From positions 186,001 through 250,000 of the forward strand of contig NC_009922.1 of assembly GCF_000018325.1 (NCBI RefSeq): a DNA stretch of 64,000 bases, written 5' to 3'. The notes under the pieces are model-generated. The model did no database searches, was not told the DNA's origin, and saw only the letters and a list, made by a program, of their open reading frames with translations. The position numbers and the translations under genes were made by a program. Shown here in pieces: positions 55,001 to 63,034 of this stretch. This stretch comes from Alkaliphilus oremlandii OhILAs. Lineage in GTDB: Bacteria > Bacillota > Clostridia > Peptostreptococcales > Natronincolaceae. The stretch's first letter is position 1; each line of letters opens with the position of its first letter.

Positions 55001-55161
55001 GAAAAGTAGTAAAGGGAGAAAGCATCAGGGCTGTTGGAATCGCATCAAATCCCCTTGCTCTTATCGATCATTCTGTTAAAGGAAAATACGGCTTGTCGGA
55101 AGTAACATCGGGTACACATAATAGAAATGGTATTAGAGCAAAAATTGTTCCACTATCCTAA
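52096..55161 (+). CDS. Tat-exported molybdopterin oxidoreductase with selenocysteine (TtrA/SrdA/ArrA-like), TGA at 52864-52866
   Basis: The frame runs from TTG 52096 (five bases after GAGGTGA; the GTG at 52087 overlaps that site) to 55161, with one in-frame TGA at codon 257, giving about 1021 residues. It starts with a twin-arginine signal (KRRTFLKLS) ending in a lipobox-like GITGC. A [4Fe-4S] site is formed by Cys72, Cys75, Cys79 and, after a long insert, Cys137 (ATVCARGNA). The TGA falls in FGSTNFYGHTGT-U-GGAWRP, exactly where this family places the Mo-coordinating Cys/Sec. Length, the insert and phrases such as GFGDNAI and SGKWKPISWEQLIEE fit the tetrathionate (TtrA), selenate (SrdA) and arsenate (ArrA) reductase clade; the substrate cannot be decided. 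Confidence 0.9.
52864..52895 (+). promoter_or_regulatory. UGA codon and candidate bacterial SECIS hairpin
   Basis: After the TGA (52864-52866), ACCTGC (52881-52886) and GCAGGT (52890-52895) form a perfect six-base-pair stem with a GTG loop. The loop G lies 21 bases after the UGA, close to the position of the SelB-binding loop in E. coli fdhF. An alternative smaller stem CGCA / TGCG (52872-52887) overlaps it. A hairpin of this size and place is what SelB-dependent selenocysteine insertion needs. Confidence 0.7.
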
Positions 55162-55180
55162 AATGTAAGGGGAAAGTACA

Positions 55181-55912
55181 ATGGATAATATTCAAATCAA
55201 TTCATTTGAACGGTCAGCATTATATGAGATATTTGCTTCATTGTATTTGCAGATACCGACCATAGATACTGTACAAGGGATTCCATCAATACTAGAGGAA
55301 GCTAGTAAAATACTATCTTCCATTGATTTTGAACCATTGATAGAAGAAGCTCAGGAGAGAAGTAAGCGAGCGGATGGGGAGGATAATACGATCAAAGCTC
55401 TTCAAGAAGAGTATTATGATCACTTTTTTGTTCCCTCAACAAAACATTATATCCCTCCTTATGAGTCAGCTGTTGTAGAAGCTACCGTAAAAAATGGAAG
55501 AAAAAATATAAAGTGGAAATATGGTAGTCTGTGGACCAATTCTACTTACCATGTATCACAATGTTATGATTCTGTAGGATTTAATCCGTGGGATTTAAAT
55601 ATTGGAGAAGGATTAAAACAATCCAAAGTTCCTGATCATATAGGGTTTCAATTAGCTTTTATGGCCTATTTATGTTATAAAGAAGCAATTTGTAACGAAT
55701 TAATAATAGAAAATGAAACGAATACAGATAAAGAAAAAGAAGCTGCTAAGATGTGGAAGAAATTGCAGAAGCAGTTCTTAGAGGAACATTTACAGAAGTT
55801 TGTATTATCATATTATGAAATTGCTAAGGACAAATTTAACCCATTTTATTTACAAGTAATGAACGCTGTAAATAGGTATATAGAGTGGGACTTAGCTGCG
55901 ATAGTAATTTAG
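55181..55912 (+). CDS. TorD/DmsD-family Mo-enzyme chaperone
   Basis: The product is 243 residues, all-helical. The TorD/NarJ-type phrase EEYYDHFFVPSTKHYIPPYES and the later SKVPDHIGFQLAFMAYLC are present. Such chaperones bind the Tat signal of the catalytic subunit and hold it back until the molybdenum cofactor is inserted. It lies 19 bases after the reductase gene with AAGGGGAAAG upstream, so it is dedicated to that enzyme. Confidence 0.9.
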   Translation: MDNIQINSFERSALYEIFASLYLQIPTIDTVQGIPSILEEASKILSSIDFEPLIEEAQERSKRADGEDNTIKALQEEYYDHFFVPSTKHYIPPYESAVVEATVKNGRKNIKWKYGSLWTNSTYHVSQCYDSVGFNPWDLNIGEGLKQSKVPDHIGFQLAFMAYLCYKEAICNELIIENETNTDKEKEAAKMWKKLQKQFLEEHLQKFVLSYYEIAKDKFNPFYLQVMNAVNRYIEWDLAAIVI

Positions 55913-55924
55913 GAGGTGAACGAA

Positions 55925-56485
55925 ATGAGTAGAAAATGGGGAATGGTCATAGATGTAAGAAAATGCGTTGGTTGTCATGCTTGTTCCGCTGCTTGTAGAA
56001 TTGAAAACAATGTAACCAAAGAAGGTAATAGATCTTGGGTAACAGAAGACGAGGTAGGCACATACCCAGAAGTTCACACGTTAAGGGTACCTCAACTATG
56101 TAACCATTGTGACGAGACACCTTGTGTAAGTGCTTGTCCAGTAAAGGCTACAGATAAAAGTGAGGACGGTATTGTCTTTGTAGATAGAGAAAAGTGTATC
56201 GGATGTTTTGCCTGTGTAGGCGCTTGTCCATATGGTGCGCGTATACAAGAAGAAGAGACTAAAAAAGTTGACAAATGTGATTTTTGTGCCCATAGATTAC
56301 AACATGGATTATTACCAGCATGTGTTACAACATGCACAACACAGGCTAGATATTTTGGAGATTTAAATGACAGTAATAGTTTAGTAAGCAAACTACTAAA
56401 GGAAAATAAATACGAAGTATTATTGCCTGAAAAAGAGCTGGGAGCGAATGTATACTACATCGGTATTCATGAGTATAGAGGCTAA
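55925..56485 (+). CDS. Four-cluster [4Fe-4S] electron-transfer subunit (TtrB/PhsB/DmsB type)
   Basis: The product is 186 residues with sixteen cysteines in four groups: CVGCHACSAAC, CNHCDETPCVSACP, CIGCFACVGACP and CDFCAHRLQHGLLPACVTTC. This is the standard electron-wire subunit of DMSO-reductase-family enzymes. It has no Tat signal of its own and would be exported bound to the catalytic subunit. The start is the ATG 55925, spaced from AGGAGGTG; an earlier GTG overlaps that site. No NrfD/TtrC-type membrane anchor gene follows. Confidence 0.95.
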   Translation: MSRKWGMVIDVRKCVGCHACSAACRIENNVTKEGNRSWVTEDEVGTYPEVHTLRVPQLCNHCDETPCVSACPVKATDKSEDGIVFVDREKCIGCFACVGACPYGARIQEEETKKVDKCDFCAHRLQHGLLPACVTTCTTQARYFGDLNDSNSLVSKLLKENKYEVLLPEKELGANVYYIGIHEYRG

Positions 56486-56501
56486 AATAAGTAAATAGGT
56501 G

Positions 56502-56533
56502 AAAAGGGGCTACATACAAGTAGCACCCTTTTT
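56502..56533 (+). terminator. Terminator between the enzyme genes and the cofactor genes
   Basis: AAAAGGG-GCTAC pairs with GTAGC-ACCCTTTTT (one bulged base). Confidence 0.75.
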
Positions 56534-56605
56534 ACAATTATAGTAAGAGAATACGGATTCATTTTTTTGTAAGTGTATTAAAAATTCGGATGGTCATAGA
56601 GATGG

Positions 56606-57235
56606 ATGATAAAAATGGACAAAAAAAAGATTTCTGCGGTAGTTTTAGCAGGTGGAAATAGTAGCAGGATGGGAAAAAATAAGGCTTTACTAGAGTTAGG
56701 GCCACATGTCGTAATTGAGATCGTTGTAGAAGTACTAAAAACTATATTTGAAGAGATTATTGTAGTTACAAATACACCTCAACTATATAGCATGCTAAAA
56801 GGTGTACGTTTTGTATCGGACGCTTTGGAATCAACAGAGAAAAAATCAATTATAGGTTTGTATACTGGGATTCTCGAAGCTAAAAATAATTATGTATTTG
56901 TTGTTGCATGCGATATGCCTTTTTTAAATGCTGATTTAGTTCATTATATGATAGACCAGATGGGGGATGAAGATACCCTTGTTCCACATATCAATGGATA
57001 TTACCAACCACTCCATGCAATCTATCATAAAAATAGCTTAAGCTATATCAAAGCTTTACTGGATTCAAGTAATTATAAGATCAGTGATCTATTTGATTGC
57101 TTTGAAGATCTTAAAGTAAAAAAGATTAATGATGAAATTTTAGATAGATTAAAGATAACAGAGAACTGTTTTTTAAATATGAATACACACCAAGACTATA
57201 TAGACATAAAAAACTCTTGGTTTAGTGATAAATAA
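56606..57235 (+). CDS. mobA: Molybdenum cofactor guanylyltransferase
   Basis: The product is 209 residues. The nucleotidyltransferase loop AVVLAGGNSSRMGKNKALLEL and the metal-binding VACDMPFLN identify MobA, which joins GMP to molybdopterin to give the MGD form used by DMSO-reductase-family enzymes. The C-terminal part (NGYYQPLHAIYHK; NMNTHQDY) is also typical. ATG 56606 is taken as start; ATG 56615 is possible. Confidence 0.93.
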   Translation: MIKMDKKKISAVVLAGGNSSRMGKNKALLELGPHVVIEIVVEVLKTIFEEIIVVTNTPQLYSMLKGVRFVSDALESTEKKSIIGLYTGILEAKNNYVFVVACDMPFLNADLVHYMIDQMGDEDTLVPHINGYYQPLHAIYHKNSLSYIKALLDSSNYKISDLFDCFEDLKVKKINDEILDRLKITENCFLNMNTHQDYIDIKNSWFSDK

Positions 57236-57345
57236 GATGCGCAGCAGAATTATGACTATAAAATTGAAGACACTATACGAATAAATGAGAACCCATACAA
57301 AGCAAATCGTAATATTCTGTTCATCCGAATAGGAGGCAGTTGAGT

Positions 57346-58437
57346 ATGTTAATAAAATATTTTATAGGAAAAGCATTACAAGAAAATCGACCGAATATAA
57401 ACCAAAAACGCTGTGTGAACCGATCTAGCAAAATGCAGAGGTGTACAGAGTGTAAAGATGCTTGTCCTGTAGGAGCGATCTGCATGGACAATAAAATTGC
57501 TCATGTTGATGAGGAGTCTTGTAAAGGATGTGGAATTTGTAGGGCAATCTGTCCTTCTCAAGCCATATCCTTAAAAAAGGATGATGAAATAAAAGCCATA
57601 AGGCAGTTAGAACAAAAAGAAATTATAGTTGTGGGATGCCATGAAGAAGGCAATGGAGGAAATATAACCGTTTCTTGTCTGAACGGCCTACATCAAGAAT
57701 ATCTGGCTGCTTGTCTTATGGCTTTAAAAGGAAAAAAAATATATTTTAACTTATGTAAGTGTGAGGATTGCTATATTAAAGATGGAAGTAAATGCTTTGA
57801 AAATTCCTTAAAGAATGTAACTGCATTCCTTAAGCATTTTGATATTCATCCACAGATAGAATTGTTATTGAATCAAGAAAATATTCCTCAGTACATGAAT
57901 CAAACAATATCAAGACGGGATTTATTTACTTTGTTTAAGAAACAATCTACAAATGTAGTGAGCGAAATCGTGGATGATGCTGTAGGAAGAGAAAGCCATT
58001 TCATTCAAAGAGACTTTATTTTAGAACATATGGATAATTTAATTAGGAAAAGTAGAGAACATATAGAAATTCCACGGTCTGAATCCTTGTTTACAAATTG
58101 GAGGGTCCATGACAATTGTAGTAGCTGTGGACTTTGTCAAACAACTTGTCCATCTAAGGCGTGGAAGGTACAAAAGCATAAAGGACATGTCACAATTAGC
58201 CACAATGCTAGGCTTTGTACATCCTGTGGCTTGTGTGAAGACCTATGCCCTCAAAAGGCACTATCAAAGGATACCTTTTCAACAGCTTTATTTGTTGGAT
58301 TTACTCTTAAAAAAGAAATACCCTTAAGCTTATGTAAACAGTGTGGTAAAGAGTATGTTCCAAACAAAGAGGACCATAAACTTTGCCATATATGCCAGAA
58401 GCGAAGAATGGTTAAACAATCTATTTTACGAACATAA
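57346..58437 (+). CDS. Multi-cluster ferredoxin-like protein with zinc ribbon
   Basis: The product is about 363 residues. The N-terminus carries two [4Fe-4S] motifs (CTECKDACPVGAIC and CKGCGICRAICP). A middle region of about 130 residues has several Cys (VVGCHEEGNGG; LCKCEDCYIKDGSKC), reminiscent of hydrogenase/Hdr delta-type domains. Two more clusters follow (CSSCGLCQTTCP and CTSCGLCEDLCP), then a zinc ribbon (CKQCGKEYV ... CHICQKRR). It is a soluble cytoplasmic protein. Lying among cofactor genes of the reductase, it may pass low-potential electrons toward the enzyme or take part in cofactor delivery; the role is unproven. ATG 57346 is nine bases from AGGAGG. Confidence 0.8.
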   Translation: MLIKYFIGKALQENRPNINQKRCVNRSSKMQRCTECKDACPVGAICMDNKIAHVDEESCKGCGICRAICPSQAISLKKDDEIKAIRQLEQKEIIVVGCHEEGNGGNITVSCLNGLHQEYLAACLMALKGKKIYFNLCKCEDCYIKDGSKCFENSLKNVTAFLKHFDIHPQIELLLNQENIPQYMNQTISRRDLFTLFKKQSTNVVSEIVDDAVGRESHFIQRDFILEHMDNLIRKSREHIEIPRSESLFTNWRVHDNCSSCGLCQTTCPSKAWKVQKHKGHVTISHNARLCTSCGLCEDLCPQKALSKDTFSTALFVGFTLKKEIPLSLCKQCGKEYVPNKEDHKLCHICQKRRMVKQSILRT

Positions 58438-58515
58438 AAAAGGATACGAATAAATTAAATGTAGCGTATGTACTTTCGCCAATTATCATTTTGGAAAGTA
58501 CGAAGGAGGATAAAT

Positions 58516-59751
58516 ATGAGAACGAATGTAACCTTAGAAGAGGCACTGGATATACTTTTAAGTGAAAATAATCAGACGGAGGCTATTCATGTACCATTAT
58601 TAGATAGCTTAGGAAGTGTTTTAGCAGAGGATATAAGATCGGATATGAATATGCCCCCATTTGATAAATCTCCTCTGGATGGATATGCAGTACGAGCAGA
58701 GGATATACAAGGCGCCTCAAAGGAATCACCGATCACACTTCAAGTAATTGATTTTGTACCAGCAGGTTATGTTTCAGCTAAGAAGATCGAAAAAGGAGAG
58801 GCTATAAGAATTATGACAGGAGCTAAGATACCTGAAGGTGCTGATGTTGTAATTCGTTTTGAGGATACGGAATTTACAGACAAAGATGTGAAAATATATA
58901 CGCCCCTTCCGCCAAACTCAAATATTAGTCAATTGGGAGAGGATATGAGGGTTGGAGATGTAGTGATGAAAAAAGGAATACGGATTGATGCACCAGAAGT
59001 AGGAATTCTTTCAACCTTAGGAAAAAGCTTTGTTCAAGTGTATCGTAAACCTCGAGTGGCAATTTTATCTACTGGGGATGAGCTTGTTGATATACAAGAT
59101 GCACTGACGGATGGGAAAATAAGAAATAGTAATTCTTATACAATTGCTGCCCAAATCAAAAAAATAGGTGCTAAACCATTAATGCTTGGAATTTGTGATG
59201 ATGGGATAGAGACCATTAAAGAAAAACTGAAATCAGCCTTAAGCTGGGCAGATATGATTATAACAACGGGTGGCGTTTCTGTGGGAGATTGCGACCTGGT
59301 AAAAGAAGCCTTTGAGCAGGTAGGTGCAGAAATACTATTTTGGCGCGTAAGAATGAAACCAGGTACACCAATCGCTGTTGCAAAATACGAAAACAAACTA
59401 TTATTTGGACTCTCTGGCAATCCAGCTGCTGCTTATATTACTTTTGAGCAATTTGTAAGACCTATCGTATTAAAGAAGATGGGACGAGAAAAATATAAGT
59501 TGATGGAGGTTGAGTCTATTTTACAGGGTAGCTTTTCAAAAATAAGCAATCAAAACCGTTTTGTGCGGGCAAACACTTATTATAAAGATGGAAAGTACTA
59601 TACTCAGTTTCCCAGTAAGCATAGTTCGGGAGTACTTTCCAGTCTGTCAGGAACGAATTCTTTATTTTATATACCAGCAGGAACAGGTCCATATGAAGAA
59701 GGACAAAAAATTATTGTACAATTATTAGATTATCCGGAGGTATTACAATGA
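58516..59751 (+). CDS. moeA: Molybdopterin molybdotransferase
   Basis: The product is 411 residues. MoeA phrases are clear: DMNMPPFDKSPLDGYAVRAED, IMTGAKIPEGADVVIRFED, STGDELVDI, TTGGVSVGDCDLVKEA and LLFGLSGNPAAAYITFE. It inserts molybdate into adenylated molybdopterin. ATG 58516 after AAGGAGG is the real start; a longer frame upstream is not translated from a good site. It overlaps mobB by four bases. Confidence 0.96.
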   Translation: MRTNVTLEEALDILLSENNQTEAIHVPLLDSLGSVLAEDIRSDMNMPPFDKSPLDGYAVRAEDIQGASKESPITLQVIDFVPAGYVSAKKIEKGEAIRIMTGAKIPEGADVVIRFEDTEFTDKDVKIYTPLPPNSNISQLGEDMRVGDVVMKKGIRIDAPEVGILSTLGKSFVQVYRKPRVAILSTGDELVDIQDALTDGKIRNSNSYTIAAQIKKIGAKPLMLGICDDGIETIKEKLKSALSWADMIITTGGVSVGDCDLVKEAFEQVGAEILFWRVRMKPGTPIAVAKYENKLLFGLSGNPAAAYITFEQFVRPIVLKKMGREKYKLMEVESILQGSFSKISNQNRFVRANTYYKDGKYYTQFPSKHSSGVLSSLSGTNSLFYIPAGTGPYEEGQKIIVQLLDYPEVLQ

Positions 59752-60239
59752 TACCAGTATTTTCAGTAGTAGCAAAAAACTCAAATACAGGTAAAACTAC
59801 AGTTTTATGCAATATAATCAAAGAACTAAAGTCCCGAGGCTACCGTGTAGCTACCATTAAGCATGATGTTCATGGTTTTGACATCGATCAACCAGAAAAG
59901 GATACTTGGAAACACGGGCAGGCTGGGTCTGATATGGTTATGATTTCATCGCCAGAAAAGTTTGCAATGATTGAGAAGGTACAAGTAGAATATACATTAG
60001 ATGAAATACTGGAAAAGATTAATAATGTTGATATTATAATTACAGAGGGGTACAAGAGGGAGAATAAACCTAAATTAGAGGTTTATAGAAAAGAAGTCGC
60101 AGATGAACTTTTGTGTAAAGATGAGGAGTTGTTTGGAATTGTCACAGATGTGGAACTTGATAAAGATACTCCTCAGTTTAGTTTTGAACAAATAAAAGAA
60201 GTAGTCGATTTGATTGAAAAAAAATTTCTAAAAAAATAA
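59748..60239 (+). CDS. mobB: Molybdopterin-guanine dinucleotide biosynthesis adapter
   Basis: The product is 163 residues with P-loop AKNSNTGKTTVLCNIIKEL, then RVATIKHDVHGFDIDQPEKDTW and IDIIITEGYKRENKPKLEV-like features of MobB GTPases. It supports MobA in making MGD cofactor. It begins inside the moeA stop codon (ATGA), so translation is coupled. The operon ends here, at the edge of IS debris. Confidence 0.95.
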   Translation: MIPVFSVVAKNSNTGKTTVLCNIIKELKSRGYRVATIKHDVHGFDIDQPEKDTWKHGQAGSDMVMISSPEKFAMIEKVQVEYTLDEILEKINNVDIIITEGYKRENKPKLEVYRKEVADELLCKDEELFGIVTDVELDKDTPQFSFEQIKEVVDLIEKKFLKK

Positions 60240-60697
60240 CCTGAGTTTACCACTTCTTCATCTTTAACAGTGTTCCATAAAGAACACTAGCTTGTACCAA
60301 GTTCTTTTTTCTATAGGCTTCAAAAGAACTCCCTTAGCATTGTAATCCTATCTATATAGCCAATGGCTTCTATTTCTCCTTAAATTACGACTGCATTAAC
60401 GCAGTCTTTTTACATTCTATGAAGATATATTCTTTAAATGGATCTAGCTTTGATTCTTTGTTAACACCTCGTTTATATTCCGGTGACTCTTTTGAATCCA
60501 TATGTTTTCTAATGGTTTTCGGGTTCCTACCTGCAATTTCTATAGTATCTTTAATCTACATTCCTTTACTTCCCCTATTTTCTATCATAACCATCTCCAG
60601 TATCTGTACCGTAACCCTCTTCTTTCGAAAGAGTGGATTGCTTTCAGTGGGAAATTTCAACGTTTTTACGGATATTCTATGTCGATTTTACATTACA
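60240..60697 (-). pseudogene. Degraded IS21-family element: 5' end of istA
   Basis: Read on the minus strand from an ATG at 60594, the sequence gives EIAGRNPKTIRKHMDS, PEYKRGVNKESKLDPFKEYI and, in a shifted frame, NAVVI ... GEIEAIGYIDRITMLREF. This is the N-terminal helix-turn-helix region of IstA transposases. It is broken by TAG, a frameshift, TAA and TGA. The element end is probably near 60697 (minus-strand TGTAATG), and the 3' part is missing right next to mobB. Plus-strand frames here (such as 60419-60703) are shadows of this remnant. Confidence 0.8.
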
Positions 60698-60805
60698 AGC
60701 TAAATTAGAAACAACAGCTTTATTGACACTAATGTTTTACTATGTTAAGCTTATTTCAAATAGAACCAACAATAACTAACTAAAACAAACCAAAACCAAT
60801 AAAAT

Positions 60806-60937
60806 CCATTGGAAAGCACAGATATTTAATGAAAGATCGGATCGCTGATCGTTTTGTGTAAGCATGAATATTTTCAATGGAAGGGTTTCAGTGTGCATAG
60901 GACAAACCTTAGGAATCGGCATGAAAACCCTACGCTG
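60806..60937 (+). ncRNA. Candidate structured 5' leader of the DUF364/ABC operon
   Basis: Three paired elements are visible. CCATTGGAAA (60806-60815) pairs with TTTTCAATGG (60871-60880), enclosing CACA/TGTG and GATC/GATC helices. AGGGTTT (60882-60888) can pair with AAACCCT (60925-60931). CAGTGT (60889-60894) can pair with ACGCTG (60932-60937). The last two cross and would make a pseudoknot. GGTTT can also pair with AAACC (60903-60907), giving an alternative fold. It matches no riboswitch class I know. The region 60698-60805 shows nothing definite. Confidence 0.4.
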
Positions 60938-61014
60938 TAATTAAATGTTAAAAAAGTGACAGTCAAAGGTAAGACAATATGGAAGAATCATAGAAACATT
61001 GGAGGTTTTTAAAG

Positions 61015-61866
61015 ATGGGGACACAGTCGAATGAAATACTGAATGAAACAATAGACCAAATTAGAGCTGTATTTGGTGAAGAGATGAATCATATAACTGT
61101 TGAAAGAGTAACCGTTGGCCTGTTCTTTACAGGTGTGAAGCTTAATAACGGAGAAGGTGGTATTTGCTTTACGCCTATAAAGGATATACCTCAAGGCGTT
61201 TGTTGTCCAAGCTCTGCAAAGGAAATGCCTCTTTCAGGTAAAATGGTAGGCAAAAATGTAGAGTACTTTATTGAAGGGATGTTCAAAGGAAGTGTTCTAA
61301 GAAAAGCTATAGGAATAGCAGTTTTAAATGCATTGTCAGCGACTTGCTGGAATCAAAAAAATTATAGTGGGAACTATGAGATCATCCATAATGCAGACCC
61401 GGTAGATGAAAATACATCAATACCGCAAGACAAAACCGTAACAGTTGTAGGTGCGTTGTTGCCATACATAAAGATGCTAAAGAAAAATAAAAATAAATTT
61501 TTTATATTAGAATTAGCTCCAGAAACACTAAAGGCAGATGAGTTGGATCATTTTGTGCCGAATGATAGGGCACAGGAGGCTCTAGGTCAATCAGACTTAA
61601 TAATTATTACAGGAACTACAATCATTAATGATACATTAGAAGGCTTAATATCCATGGCGAAGGAAGGTGCGGAGATTATCGTTGTAGGGCCTACAGCGAG
61701 TATGCTGCCCGATGCCTTTTTCAAAAGAGGGATTAAAAAGATCGGTAGTATTGCAGTAACAAAATCCGATGAGCTATTGGATATATTGGCTGAGGCAGGC
61801 TCTGGCTACCATTTCTTTGGAAAATCTGCAAACAAAATTGTAATTGCAGAAAAAAACTCAATTTAA
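61015..61866 (+). CDS. DUF364/DUF4213 putative heavy-metal chelation protein
   Basis: The product is 283 residues. The N-terminal DUF4213 part includes VTVGLFFTGVKLNNGEGGICF. The C-terminal DUF364 domain has a Rossmann-like TVVGALLPYIKML, DLIIITGTTIINDTLEGL and IIVVGPTASMLPDAFFKRG. The family is proposed to chelate metals and often sits beside FecCD-type ABC transporters, as here. Ligand unknown; adjacency to moeA-mobB suggests molybdate, tungstate or another metal. ATG follows GGAGG. Confidence 0.82.
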   Translation: MGTQSNEILNETIDQIRAVFGEEMNHITVERVTVGLFFTGVKLNNGEGGICFTPIKDIPQGVCCPSSAKEMPLSGKMVGKNVEYFIEGMFKGSVLRKAIGIAVLNALSATCWNQKNYSGNYEIIHNADPVDENTSIPQDKTVTVVGALLPYIKMLKKNKNKFFILELAPETLKADELDHFVPNDRAQEALGQSDLIIITGTTIINDTLEGLISMAKEGAEIIVVGPTASMLPDAFFKRGIKKIGSIAVTKSDELLDILAEAGSGYHFFGKSANKIVIAEKNSI

Positions 61867-61999
61867 GATTAAAGGGTCTTTTTATTTGAATTCATCAGAA
61901 AATAAATTATGAATAGAAAGGCCTTTATCTTGATATAAACTACTTTAACGTAACCGTAACAAACAAATATTTTTTAATAGGATAGAAAGGAGGACCCAA

Positions 62000-63034
62000 A
62001 TGGTAACAGCAGCGCAGAAGAAGATTAATAATAAATATAAGCTTTTATTATTAACGATCATACCAATAATCGCTTTTTTTCTATCTATTACATTGGGAAG
62101 ATACTCTATAACAATTAAAGAAATATTTATCATATTAACATCTAAGCTTTTACAAAAGGACATAGATTATCCTAAGGTAATGGAAACCGTAATATTTCAA
62201 GTAAGAATCCCTCGAATAATAGCTGCGATGATCGTCGGAAGCTCCCTAACAGTATCGGGCGCAGTTTATCAAGGGATGTTTAAAAACCCTATGGTTTCGC
62301 CAGATATATTAGGCACATCAGCAGGAGCAGGGTTTGGAGCAGCGCTGGCAATATTGCTTTCATTTAGCTCCCTAGGAATTCAGGCAACTGCATTTATGTT
62401 TGGGCTGATAGCCGTATTACTAACGTACACCATAAGCACAAAGGTAGGAAAAGGCGGAAACATAATGTTTGTATTTATATTAGCCGGTATTTTAGTAAGT
62501 ACAGTATTTCAATCCTTTATATCATTATCCAAATATGTGGCGGACCCATACGACAAATTGCCTGCAATAACATTTTGGCTGATGGGAAGCTTAGCGTCGA
62601 TCAGCCAAAGGGATGTATATACGATTCTAATACCATTTTTATTAGGAATTGTTCCATTGTTTTTAGTAAGATGGCACTTAAACACATTGTCCTTTGGAGA
62701 AGAAGAGGCTAAAGCATTAGGTGTAGATACGAAGAAGCTAAGATTTTTAGTAATAATCTGTTCCACACTATTAACGGCTTCATCAATATCTGTAGCAGGG
62801 ATGGTAGGTTGGGTTGGACTCATCGTACCGCATCTAGCTCGTATGGTAGTAGGTCCAGATTTCAAAGTATTATTACCTGCTTCAGCATTAATGGGTAGTA
62901 CCTATTTACTTTTAGTAGACAATATAGCAAGAAGTGTGGCAGCAATAGAAATACCTTTAGGAATTTTAACGTCTTTAGTAGGAGCACCATTTTTTATATA
63001 TCTATTACTTAACACAAGGAAGGGATGGAATTGA
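62000..63034 (+). CDS. FecCD/BtuC-family ABC transporter permease
   Basis: The product is 344 residues with about ten membrane helices and QVRIPRIIAAMIVGSSLTVSG, YQGMFKNPMVSPDILGTSAGAG and GMVGWVGLIVPHLARM. It is a close paralogue of the permease at 40698. With the following ATPase and binding protein it forms an importer for a metal chelate or oxyanion. It ends ten bases inside the ATPase gene. The gap 61867-61999 upstream shows only a ribosome binding site (GAAAGGAGG). Confidence 0.95.
   Translation: MVTAAQKKINNKYKLLLLTIIPIIAFFLSITLGRYSITIKEIFIILTSKLLQKDIDYPKVMETVIFQVRIPRIIAAMIVGSSLTVSGAVYQGMFKNPMVSPDILGTSAGAGFGAALAILLSFSSLGIQATAFMFGLIAVLLTYTISTKVGKGGNIMFVFILAGILVSTVFQSFISLSKYVADPYDKLPAITFWLMGSLASISQRDVYTILIPFLLGIVPLFLVRWHLNTLSFGEEEAKALGVDTKKLRFLVIICSTLLTASSISVAGMVGWVGLIVPHLARMVVGPDFKVLLPASALMGSTYLLLVDNIARSVAAIEIPLGILTSLVGAPFFIYLLLNTRKGWN

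Noticed and set aside
60419..60708. Plus-strand reading frames of 94 and 68 codons
   Set aside because: They have no ribosome binding site and lie antisense to the degraded istA remnant, whose minus-strand translation is clearly transposase-like.
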